Assembly (NCBI GenBank): GCA_023402395.1
Contig: JAEYGI010000058.1
Span: 1 to 49,184, forward strand
From: Bacillota bacterium
Lineage (GTDB): Bacteria; Bacillota; UBA4882; UBA8346
Direction of reading: 5' to 3'
Length of the DNA: 49,184 nt
How positions within the stretch are numbered: the stretch's first letter is position 1; every line of letters begins with the position of its first letter. The notes below the pieces were generated by a model that searched no databases, was not told where the DNA came from, and saw only the letters and a program-made list of their open reading frames with translations. The translations under genes were made by a program, and so were the position numbers. Below are positions 27,261 through 34,993 of the stretch, one piece after another.

Positions 27261-27577
27261 ACGGCAATGAATGCCGTGAATCCGGCACCCTTCGCCGTAG
27301 TTCCGGCAATCAATGCCATAGTAAGGGGAACGTTTCCCCCGGATGCGGCAATGAATGCCGCAATCGCGGCGGGGAGTGCCGTAGTTCGGGCATTCAATGC
27401 TGCAGTAAGGGGAACAGTTCCCAAAGATACGGCAATGAATGCCGTGACTGTGGCAAATGACGCCGCAGGTCCGGCAATCGATGCCATAGTTCCGGCATTA
27501 GGCGCCGCTTTAACGGCATTCTTTGCCGTAATTAAGGCGGTCCCCGCCAGATTTACGGCAAAGGCTGCCGTTAAGGC
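27261..27577. repeat. Array of fifteen 21-bp hairpin units in 84-bp super-repeats
   Basis: Short inverted repeats start at about 27261, 27282, 27304, 27325, 27345, 27366, 27388, 27409, 27429, 27451, 27472, 27492, 27513, 27535 and 27555, a spacing of 20-22 bases. Typical units are ACGGCAATGAATGCCGT, GGGGAACGTTTCCCC and ACGGCATTCTTTGCCGT. Every fourth unit recurs exactly 84 bases apart (27261, 27345, 27429, 27513). Stem sequences differ between units while pairing is kept (ACGGCA/TGCCGT, GCGGCA/TGCCGC, GGGGAA/TTCCCC, GGGAAC/GTTCCC). Several frames stay open because 21 is a multiple of three, but none has a ribosome binding site, so I treat it as non-coding. It lies between the chemoreceptor terminator and a small secreted protein. 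Confidence 0.85.
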
Positions 27578-27708
27578 CGCAAAAAAGGAGATTATCCGAC
27601 CCGGATTTTCTTTGAGGTATCAACGATATTTCCCAATATCCAAATTTTGTAGGTTGTTTACGTAACCATTATCCTGTATCATAAACGAAGTCGAAAGGAG
27701 GGAAAACG

Positions 27709-27972
27709 ATGCGTAAAGTTTTGATTAGCTTCATGGCCATGGCTACGTTAACGGTGGCACTGGCCTTGCCGGCCGCGGCGGCGGTTCCGGGACGGGATTG
27801 CGATAATTCCGGATTGTTCGGTTCGTTTGGCCGCCCGTCCATGACCCGTTCGGGCAGACTTGCGCCGATTTCCGAACGTAGAATCCCGATGCTGGGCAAC
27901 CGGGATAACGTGAATCGGATTGGTCAACTGGCTGGCTTGCTCCAAGGCGGTCTCCTCGATTGCCTGAAATAA
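27709..27972 (+). CDS. Small secreted protein with two cysteines, unidentified
   Basis: An 87-residue protein starts at an ATG preceded by AAAGGAGGG. It opens with a clear signal peptide (RKVLISFMAMATLTVALALP, cleavage near AAAA-VPG). The mature part of about 60 residues holds GRDCDNSGLFGSFGRPS, several Arg-rich turns and a C-terminal LLQGGLLDCLK. The two cysteines near its ends could form a disulfide. I recognise no family. It lies just downstream of the hairpin array and is followed by a run of stem-loops. Confidence 0.7.
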   Translation: MRKVLISFMAMATLTVALALPAAAAVPGRDCDNSGLFGSFGRPSMTRSGRLAPISERRIPMLGNRDNVNRIGQLAGLLQGGLLDCLK

Positions 27973-27977
27973 TAAAG

Positions 27978-28199
27978 TCGTTTCGCGTCCGCGAAACGAT
28001 GGAAACCGGGATTCGCGGTTCATCTCTTGCAATGGGAATGCTAACCGGGGAATCTTGGCAACGAGATCCATGGCGACATGGAGGCAAAGAACCGGGACTG
28101 ACCCGGTTCTTTGCTTTAGCTCGCAAGTTCAAAGAAGAGGGCCGGTTTCCGGCCTGAGAATATTTAAAGCCACCCGTCTGTCGGGTGGCTTTAAATATT
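27978..28199 (+). terminator. Cluster of stem-loops after the small secreted protein
   Basis: Three perfect hairpins follow each other: TCGTTTCGCG/CGCGAAACGA (27978-27999), a 13-bp stem at 28084-28096/28102-28114 (GCAAAGAACCGGG) and an 18-bp stem at 28159-28176/28182-28199. A small GGCCGG/CCGGCC hairpin lies at about 28140-28154. The second and third look like terminators. No gene is supported between 27973 and 28416; the last 200 bases are AT-rich and hold the GH39 leader with a TAAGGAGGA not followed by a long frame. Confidence 0.7.
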
Positions 28200-28416
28200 T
28201 AAAAGAACGATGGCCCAGCAAAGGAAAGCGAAAGACATTGAATATTCCAAATCCCGTTAACAATCTCAAAGCTAAGATCAAGCGTAATATCAACATTTGA
28301 ACGAAGCAATTAATCTTTCATTAAAAAGTTTTTAATCTAAGGAGGAAAAATTCCGGGAGCAAAGAATATAAAAAAGACAGCGATGGACAATTTGAAAATA
28401 ATAGGGAGATGAGATC

Positions 28417-30327
28417 ATGGAAGAAATTCGGGTTGGAGTGGACTGCTCAAAGCCCACGAAGCCGTTTAAGCACTTTTACGAGGCGGTGGGATACGCGAAC
28501 GCCGATTATACATACACCGCCCCAACGCTGCGCATGTATGATTACCTCAGCTCATACCGGAATCATTGCCGGTACATGCGGGTCCACAATATCCTGACCG
28601 CCCACGGCAGGGGCGACTATTATCTGTTGGAACACGGCCTGAATTATGGGAATCCGCCCGGCGCCGGCAAGTATGACCGGGGTGGCGACCAGGTGGTCCG
28701 CCTCAATGAGCGGGGCGAGCTGGTTTACGATTGGACAACGGTGGACAAAGTTTACGACATCATGCTGGAGCACGGGATGCGGCCAATCGTGGAAACAGTT
28801 TTCATGCCCAGCTGCCTGCAGCTTAGCCCCGAGCGCTATTTCCTGCCCCGGGACTTTACCCTCTGGCGGAAGCTGATCGAGGATTTCGTGATCCATCTTC
28901 AGGAGCGCTATGGCGCGGCCGAGGTGGAGCAGTGGTACTTCGAGATCTTCAATGAGCCGGATCAGCACCGGTTCTGGGTTGAACAGCCCGAAACCCTGAT
29001 GGCGCTGTACGATTACATGGAAGCCGCGGTTCATAGCGTCAATCCCCGGATCAAGGTGGGCGGCCCGGCCGTCAAGCAAGGACCGGACGCCCAGAAGGTG
29101 TTCCGGGATTTCCTGGAGCATTGCGCTCACGGCCTCAATTATGTCACCGGCCGGTTCGGGACCAGGGTCGATTTTTTGGCGGTTCATTGCAAAGGCGGGT
29201 ATCCCAACGGCAACAATCCCTCGATCGATGTGATGTTCGACGCGCTCAAGGCGTTTCTGGAGATCCTCAAGGAGTACCCGGAATTTCAAGACACCGAGTT
29301 CTTCAACGATGAATCGGATATCGTCTGGTATGGCTATTTCGGGACCAGCGTCAAGAGCTGGCTGAACTTCCGGAATACCCATTACGCCCCGGGCTTTATC
29401 TGCAAGATGGTCGATACCTACTGCCGGGTGGTGGAGGACGAGTACGGCGCCAACCTGAGCATCGTCGACAGCGACAACTGCCATATGCAATGGGAAAAAA
29501 CGCTTTTCAGCGGCAACCGGTCGCAACTGACTCCGTTGGTTGAGTATCCGTCCGCCGATTTGATTAAGAAGCCGATCTTCAACGCCTATGTGTTGCTGGG
29601 GCGCTTGGGCGACCGGCGGCTCCCGGCGGAGAGCGCCGCCGAGGGGTTTGGGACCAAATTCGGAGTCCTGCCCACCCTGGAGGGGGAGCAACTGGCGGTG
29701 ATGGTCTGGAATTTCGAGGATGGCATGGACGACGACGTCAATCCCCGGGCCATCCGTTTGGAACTGAAGCATCTGGCGGGCCGGGGCCGTTATAAGCTGG
29801 TCCATTACCGGATCGACCGGGAGCACAGCAGCTCCTATGAGGTTTGGCGGGCCATGGGCAAACCGGGAGCGCCCGCGGCGGACGCCGTCCGGAAGCTGCG
29901 GGAGCGGGAAGGGCTGGAGCTGTACGAACCTGTCCGCGACCTTGAGCTGACGGAGGATCTGGCGCTCGACTTGCATCTGCCGATGCACTCGGTATCGTTG
30001 TTGCTGCTGGCCCCGGAAAATCCGCTCGCTCCGGCGCGGCCGGCCGTGATCAAGGGAGTGGCCGAGCGGGACCTGAACCAAAATCGCCAGGTCTTTCTGA
30101 AATGGCAGCCCAATAGCGAGCCGGATTTCCTGCACTACCGGATTGAACGGCGGAGCGCCAACGAGACGTCCTTCCGAACGATTGGCACTCCCCCGACGTT
30201 GAACACCGCGGTTTGGGTTGATTCCGAGGTGCGGCGGGGCGAGACCTATTTTTACCGGGTTCAGGCGTTCAACGCCTCGCTGCGGGGTAGTGAGTGGTCC
30301 GAGGAGTTCCTGGTGCGTACCGATTAA
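28417..30327 (+). CDS. GH39 glycosidase with iduronidase-like active site and FN3 tail
   Basis: This retaining glycosidase, 636 residues, has no signal peptide and so probably acts on imported oligosaccharides. The TIM barrel carries the acid/base in WYFEIFNEPD (E180). The nucleophile region FFNDESD (E299) resembles the YNDEADP motif of alpha-L-iduronidases more than the TEFNTS motif of classic GH39 beta-xylosidases. After the barrel come a beta-sandwich (about 390-530) and a C-terminal fibronectin-III-like domain (about 545-635, VFLKWQPNSEPDFLHYRIER). Substrate could be a beta-xyloside or a uronic-acid-containing glycan. A GGGAGATGAG site precedes ATG 28417. The lacI gene follows after 39 bases. 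Confidence 0.85.
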   Translation: MEEIRVGVDCSKPTKPFKHFYEAVGYANADYTYTAPTLRMYDYLSSYRNHCRYMRVHNILTAHGRGDYYLLEHGLNYGNPPGAGKYDRGGDQVVRLNERGELVYDWTTVDKVYDIMLEHGMRPIVETVFMPSCLQLSPERYFLPRDFTLWRKLIEDFVIHLQERYGAAEVEQWYFEIFNEPDQHRFWVEQPETLMALYDYMEAAVHSVNPRIKVGGPAVKQGPDAQKVFRDFLEHCAHGLNYVTGRFGTRVDFLAVHCKGGYPNGNNPSIDVMFDALKAFLEILKEYPEFQDTEFFNDESDIVWYGYFGTSVKSWLNFRNTHYAPGFICKMVDTYCRVVEDEYGANLSIVDSDNCHMQWEKTLFSGNRSQLTPLVEYPSADLIKKPIFNAYVLLGRLGDRRLPAESAAEGFGTKFGVLPTLEGEQLAVMVWNFEDGMDDDVNPRAIRLELKHLAGRGRYKLVHYRIDREHSSSYEVWRAMGKPGAPAADAVRKLREREGLELYEPVRDLELTEDLALDLHLPMHSVSLLLLAPENPLAPARPAVIKGVAERDLNQNRQVFLKWQPNSEPDFLHYRIERRSANETSFRTIGTPPTLNTAVWVDSEVRRGETYFYRVQAFNASLRGSEWSEEFLVRTD

Positions 30328-30330
30328 TTT

Positions 30331-30344
30331 TGACAACGTTTTCC
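30331..30344. promoter_or_regulatory. Candidate LacI-family (cre-like) operator
   Basis: TGACAACGTTTTCC matches 13 of 14 positions of the cre/LacI-type consensus TGWNANCGNTNWCA. It sits between the GH39 stop and the lacI start, where an autoregulatory operator is expected. A lone match is weak evidence. Confidence 0.4.
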
Positions 30345-30366
30345 ACGAAACAGGGGGAGAGGCCGG

Positions 30367-31392
30367 ATGGCGGCAACCGTATATGATGTGGCCCGGGTGG
30401 CGGAAGTATCGATCAAAACCGTTTCGCGGGTAATGAACAACTACCGGAGCGTTTCCGAAAAGACCAGGCAAAAGGTGCTGCAGGCCATGGTGGAGCTGGA
30501 TTACCATCCCAACGCCTCAGCCCGGGCCCTGGCCCTGAACTCCACCCGGACTGTCGCGCTCTGCGTATCGTACAGCTCGGACTATGTCTTTTCCAATCCT
30601 TACTTTTCCGAGGTCTTTCGCGGGATCAACCACATGTGCAATGAGTTCGGCTACCGGTTGCTGTTTGAGGCCCGGAGCGACGCCGATTATCTGCAGATCC
30701 CCAAAAGCGGGCTGGCGGACGGCTTATTACTGATGTGCCTGCGGGTGGAGGAAAACTCGCTCGAACAATTGGTCAAGCTCAAATTTCCGTTCGTAATGCT
30801 GAGCAACTTCCCGTCGCAGCTGGACATCCCCCATGTCTCGTCCGACGCGGAACACGGCAGTTACATGATTACCAAGCACCTACTGCAACTGGGGCATCGC
30901 GCGGTCGGTTTCATCGGCGGGCCCCGCCAGTATTATTCGAATACCAAGCGGTTCCGGGGTTTCGAAGCGGCGATGAAGGAGTACGGCCTTCCCCTGAACC
31001 AGGACTGGCTGACTTTTGTCGACAGCATCCCCGATGAACGCCAGGGATATCAGGCCATGCACCGGCTGCTGACCAACATCACCCTGCCTACGGCGGTCGT
31101 GGCGTTCAACGACTTGGTGGCGATGGGCGGCTTGAAAGCGCTGCAGGAAAAGCGGATCCGGGTCCCGGAGGAGATGGCGGTGGTCGGCTTTGACGACATC
31201 ACCACTTCACCCCATACTAATCCGCCCCTGACTACGGTCAGGGAGCCTTGTTTCGACAAGGGCGCCGTCGCCACCAAGATGTTGATCAAGATCATCGAGG
31301 GAAAAGAGCTGGAACAAACCCAGGTTCAATTCAAAACCCAGCTTGTGGTCAGAGCGAGTTGCGGGGCGAAGCACGCCGAATCGCCCCGGTGA
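30367..31392 (+). CDS. LacI-family transcriptional regulator
   Basis: This 341-residue repressor has an N-terminal LacI helix-turn-helix (TVYDVARVAEVSIKTVSRVMN) with hinge helix (ASARALAL), and a periplasmic-binding-protein-like effector domain (about 60-330, including GHRAVGFIGGP, TAVVAFNDLVAMGGLKAL and VVGFDDI). It lies between the GH39 gene and importer 3, so it most likely controls this locus in response to an imported sugar. GGGGGAGA precedes the ATG. Effector unknown. Confidence 0.92.
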   Translation: MAATVYDVARVAEVSIKTVSRVMNNYRSVSEKTRQKVLQAMVELDYHPNASARALALNSTRTVALCVSYSSDYVFSNPYFSEVFRGINHMCNEFGYRLLFEARSDADYLQIPKSGLADGLLLMCLRVEENSLEQLVKLKFPFVMLSNFPSQLDIPHVSSDAEHGSYMITKHLLQLGHRAVGFIGGPRQYYSNTKRFRGFEAAMKEYGLPLNQDWLTFVDSIPDERQGYQAMHRLLTNITLPTAVVAFNDLVAMGGLKALQEKRIRVPEEMAVVGFDDITTSPHTNPPLTTVREPCFDKGAVATKMLIKIIEGKELEQTQVQFKTQLVVRASCGAKHAESPR

Positions 31393-31433
31393 TCACCGCC
31401 ATAGCGGAATGGCATCAATAAAGAGGGGTGACC

Positions 31434-32396
31434 TTGTCGAAAGGGATGGAACTGGCTGGCCGGAACGCCGCCGCGGAGCGGGGGGAGCGACCGCGGGAAT
31501 TGCTGCGCCGGCTCAGGCAGGGACGGACGTTGTATCTGATGATGCTCCCGGGCATTCTCTGGTTTCTGCTTTTTAAATACGGCGCCATGTGGGGCGTGTT
31601 GATTGCGTTCAAGGATTACAGCCCGTTTCTAGGGTGGTGGGAAAGCCCCTGGGTGGGCCTGAAGCACTTTCAGAATTTATTCGGCCGGCCCGATTTCTAT
31701 CTGTTGCTCAAAAACACCTTGACTCTGGCCGTACTGGGGCTTGTCACTTATCTGCCGTTTACGATCCTGTTGGCCTTGTTCCTCAACGAGGTCCGGCGGA
31801 AGGTTTTCAAGAAGTTCGTCCAAACCGTGGTCTATGCGCCGCATTTCGTATCGTGGGTGGTCATCGCGGGCATTACCATTCTGATGTTCTCTTCGTCGCA
31901 GGGCTTTTTCAGCACCCTCTGGGGCCAGGGCGCGGGGAAACCGTTTCTGCTGCTGACCAAGCCCGAGTATTTCAAACTGACCGTGGTCCTGCAGCAGATC
32001 TGGAAGGAAGCCGGCTGGGGCAGCGTTATTTTCCTGTCGGCCCTCTCGGGCATCGATCCCCAACTTTACGAGGCGGCGGTGGTGGACGGCGCGAGCCGGC
32101 TCCGCCAGTTCTGGCACATCACCCTGGTCGGGATCCGCCCGACGATCATCGTGGTGCTGATGATCCGGCTCGGCCATTTCATGGATGTCGGCTTCGAGCA
32201 GATCTTTACCATGCTCAATCCGCTCCTGTATCAAGCGGGGGACGTTTTCGACACCTTCGCCTACCGCAAGGGGATTCAGGAAGGGCTGTTCAGTTACGCC
32301 ACCGCGGTCGGGCTTTTCAAGTCGCTGGTCGCCCTGGCGCTGGTGATCGGGACCAACTGGCTCGTTAAAAAATCCGGAGAGGAGGGGATGTTCTGA
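31434..32396 (+). CDS. ABC sugar importer permease, LplB type
   Basis: This is the first permease of the third CUT1 importer, about 320 residues. A hydrophilic N-terminus (ERPRELLRRLRQGRTLYLMM) precedes six membrane segments, and the EAA loop reads EAAVVDGASRLRQFWHITLV. Three in-frame starts compete: GTG 31428 (inside the AAGAGG site), TTG 31434 (seven bases from it) and ATG 31446; TTG 31434 fits best. The stop overlaps the next ATG by one base. Confidence 0.85.
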   Translation: MSKGMELAGRNAAAERGERPRELLRRLRQGRTLYLMMLPGILWFLLFKYGAMWGVLIAFKDYSPFLGWWESPWVGLKHFQNLFGRPDFYLLLKNTLTLAVLGLVTYLPFTILLALFLNEVRRKVFKKFVQTVVYAPHFVSWVVIAGITILMFSSSQGFFSTLWGQGAGKPFLLLTKPEYFKLTVVLQQIWKEAGWGSVIFLSALSGIDPQLYEAAVVDGASRLRQFWHITLVGIRPTIIVVLMIRLGHFMDVGFEQIFTMLNPLLYQAGDVFDTFAYRKGIQEGLFSYATAVGLFKSLVALALVIGTNWLVKKSGEEGMF

Positions 32397-33271
32397 TGAT
32401 TCAGGACCGCTCGTTATCCAGTCGCCTGTTCGATCTGGTCATTTATCTGTCGCTGGCGGCGGTGGCCGTGGCCACCGCGTTTCCGTTGCTTTTTTGCATC
32501 ATCCGTTCCTTTGAGGGCGGCTGGACGGTTGCGTCCGGATTGGACATCTTTCCGAAGCAATGGTCGGCCGTAGCCTATCTCACGCTGCTGAAGAATCCGT
32601 TTTTTCTGCGCTCCTTTTGGATCTCCGGCGTGATCACCGTAGCCGGCACCCTGGTCAGCCTGCTCTTGACCTCGATGCTCGCCTACGGCCTCTCCCGCAA
32701 GCAGGTGATGGGGAAGAGAGTCATTCTGCTGGGGATCGTGTTCACGATGATGTTCAACGGCGGCTTGATCCCCTCTTATATGGTCGTCCGCAATCTGGGC
32801 ATGCTGAATTCCTTGTGGGCGCTGATCATTCCCAACGCCATGGGCGCTTATACCTTTTTCATCATGCGTTCCTATTTCCTGGGGCTGCCGGACAGTCTCG
32901 ACGAGTCGGCCCGGATCGACGGCGCCGGCGACTTCCTGATTTATTTCCGGATCTACCTGCCGCTGGCCAAGCCGATGCTGGCCGCGGTGGCCCTGCTCTA
33001 TGTGGTCCGGCAGTGGAATCTCTTTTTCGACGCCATCATCTACATCCGCGACACCGCCCTCTGGCCGCTGCAGGTATTGGTCAGGCAAGCGGTGATCGGC
33101 GCCGATACCCTGGGCGTCGACAGCGCCGGTTTGGCCGACGACTTGAATGTCAATCCGGAGACCCTGAAGCTGGCCGCGATTGTCGTCTCCGCCATCCCGA
33201 TGCTGATACTGTACCCGTTCTTCCAGCGCTACTTCATCCAGGGCATGACCCTCGGCGCTGTGAAAGGATAA
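32396..33271 (+). CDS. ABC sugar importer permease, LplC type
   Basis: This is the second permease of importer 3, 291 residues. A first helix (LVIYLSLAAVAVATAFPLLF) is followed by FEGGWTVASGLDIFPKQW in the usual first periplasmic loop, and the EAA loop reads DESARIDGAGDFLIYFRIYLP. The C-terminus FIQGMTLGAVKG is typical of the LplC branch. ATG 32396 shares a base with the preceding stop; GGAGGGG lies upstream. Confidence 0.9.
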   Translation: MIQDRSLSSRLFDLVIYLSLAAVAVATAFPLLFCIIRSFEGGWTVASGLDIFPKQWSAVAYLTLLKNPFFLRSFWISGVITVAGTLVSLLLTSMLAYGLSRKQVMGKRVILLGIVFTMMFNGGLIPSYMVVRNLGMLNSLWALIIPNAMGAYTFFIMRSYFLGLPDSLDESARIDGAGDFLIYFRIYLPLAKPMLAAVALLYVVRQWNLFFDAIIYIRDTALWPLQVLVRQAVIGADTLGVDSAGLADDLNVNPETLKLAAIVVSAIPMLILYPFFQRYFIQGMTLGAVKG

Positions 33272-33361
33272 GGATTGGCAGGAAAAATTTCCGGCAAGGG
33301 AGGGATGAGGCGGGCGTCATAAGGTAAGGGAAGAGCCTATAAAATCTATGGAGGGAAAAAG

Positions 33362-34885
33362 ATGAGAAAGCCAATGAGATTGTGGTTGATCCCCATATTG
33401 CTGCTCAGTTTGACGGTGGCCGCCATGCCCGGCATTTTGGCCGCCGAAAAGCCGGTGGTGATCCGGACCATGGCCGACTGGGCCAAGCCGACCTATCCGC
33501 AACCGGAATGGGCGGTCTGGAAGGAAGTCGAGAAACGGCTCAACATCAAACTGATCGTTGATTTCGTGCCGTCGATCACCTTGAAGGAGCGGGTGGCGAC
33601 GATGATGGCCTCCGGCGACCTGCCGGACGCGGTACTGATCAATCTCCTGGTGACGCCGGCGGTGTATGACTGGACCGCGCAAGGCGCGTTTCAGCCGGTG
33701 GACAAACATCTCAAAAAATACGCGCCGCATCTCTGGAAGGGGCTGGCCCCGGGAGCCGTCCAACTGGGGACGATCAACGGCAAAATGTACGGCGTGCCCC
33801 GGCCCCGGGCCACGGCCCGGGATTGCTTCGCCATTCGCAAGGACTGGCTGGATAAGCTGAAGCTGAAAGTGCCCCGGACCACCGATGAGCTGGAGAACGT
33901 GATGCGCCAGTTCGTCACCAAGGACCCGGACGGCAACGGCAAAAACGATACGGTCGGCTTCGGCAATGATCGCGGCCCGGATATTCTGATCTCGCCGTTT
34001 TTGGGACTGGGCAAGTCCGATCAGTTCGTGATCGAAGGCGGCCAAGTCAAGTACAACGGGATCAGCGCCGGAGCCAAGGAGGGTTTGGCCGCTCTGCAAC
34101 GCTGGTACAAAGAAGGGCTCATCGATCCCGATTTGGTCGTGTTCAGCCCGTCCGGAGCCTCCACTTACACCGTAAAGCCGAAAGCGGCCGCCGCCAAAGT
34201 CGGGGTGATGACCCCGTGGCTCGATCAATTGCGGCCCAGCGAATTTAATCCGGTTCCGCAATTCTGGCAGCAAATGCGGAACGCCGATCCCAAGGCGAAT
34301 TGGGTGATGGTGCCGGTCATTGCCAGCCCCCAACATCCCAACCCCCAATATTACCAAGACGCTGGGACCAGCATGTTCTTTTTCGTACCGGCAGCGGTCA
34401 AGGACCCCAAAAAGATTGAGAAGCTCTTTAAATTTTGGGACTTCTGGGCTTCCAACGAAGGATATGAGTTGGGAAGCTGGGGCGTGAAAGGGATCGACTA
34501 TACCGAGGATGCCAGCGGCAACCGCAAGTTTACGGCGGAGGGCCAGAACCGGATCTTCTCGCTGCAATGCTTCCGCCAGACCCACTTGTGGGAGGCGCAG
34601 ATGCAGATCGCCTCGGATACTCCGGCCAACAACAAACTGATGACCACGATGCTGAAGGATTTGTCCAAATATACGGTGCCCAACCCCTTCGTGGACGTGG
34701 CCGCCCGGAGCAAAACCTATGTCAAGTACTGGCCCGATCTGTACAAATTGCAGATGGAAGCCTACTCCAAGATCATGATCGGCCAGCAGCCGGTGAGTTA
34801 CTTCGACACTTTCGTGAAGGAATGGCGCCAAAACGGCGGCGATGAACTCATGAAAGAATTGAACGAGCTTTACGCTAAAAAATAA
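33362..34885 (+). CDS. Extracytoplasmic oligosaccharide-binding protein, LplA/AlgQ type
   Basis: This is the ligand-capturing subunit of importer 3, 507 residues. The signal peptide (LWLIPILLLSLTVAAMPGIL, cleavage near LAA) has no lipobox cysteine. The mature protein includes MMASGDLPDAVLIN, INGKMYGVPRPRATARD and a DPDGNGKND loop (about 188-196) that has the D-x-D-x-N/D-G spacing of the EF-hand-like calcium site known from alginate-binding AlgQ proteins. A YTED segment and an Arg/Trp-rich C-terminal lobe follow. Bulky, possibly acidic oligosaccharides are a reasonable ligand given the GH39/GH2/LarA neighbours; this is inference. Confidence 0.9.
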   Translation: MRKPMRLWLIPILLLSLTVAAMPGILAAEKPVVIRTMADWAKPTYPQPEWAVWKEVEKRLNIKLIVDFVPSITLKERVATMMASGDLPDAVLINLLVTPAVYDWTAQGAFQPVDKHLKKYAPHLWKGLAPGAVQLGTINGKMYGVPRPRATARDCFAIRKDWLDKLKLKVPRTTDELENVMRQFVTKDPDGNGKNDTVGFGNDRGPDILISPFLGLGKSDQFVIEGGQVKYNGISAGAKEGLAALQRWYKEGLIDPDLVVFSPSGASTYTVKPKAAAAKVGVMTPWLDQLRPSEFNPVPQFWQQMRNADPKANWVMVPVIASPQHPNPQYYQDAGTSMFFFVPAAVKDPKKIEKLFKFWDFWASNEGYELGSWGVKGIDYTEDASGNRKFTAEGQNRIFSLQCFRQTHLWEAQMQIASDTPANNKLMTTMLKDLSKYTVPNPFVDVAARSKTYVKYWPDLYKLQMEAYSKIMIGQQPVSYFDTFVKEWRQNGGDELMKELNELYAKK

Positions 34886-34993
34886 AGATTGCGACCGGCG
34901 GTTCAAGGATGGTGGGCGGCAAAACCGCCCGCCATCCGTAATGTAACTAAACCGCAATTGGAATCCATTATACTTACCCAAAGGAGATTGCCA

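Noticed and set aside
27261..27577. CRISPR array
   Set aside because: Units are adjacent 21-bp hairpins with no unique spacers of constant length and no cas genes nearby.
27267..27665. Alanine-rich 133-codon frame over the hairpin array
   Set aside because: There is no ribosome binding site, several frames on both strands are open because the unit is 21 bases, and differences between repeats are not biased to third codon positions. Paired stem changes favour a non-coding structure.
28383..28412. Nine-codon leader peptide before GH39
   Set aside because: It overlaps the GH39 ribosome binding site, has no attenuator structure with it, and is too short to support.
28552..30507. 651-codon minus-strand frame opposite GH39
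   Set aside because: It is an antisense shadow of a GC-rich gene; the + strand frame carries clear GH39 motifs.
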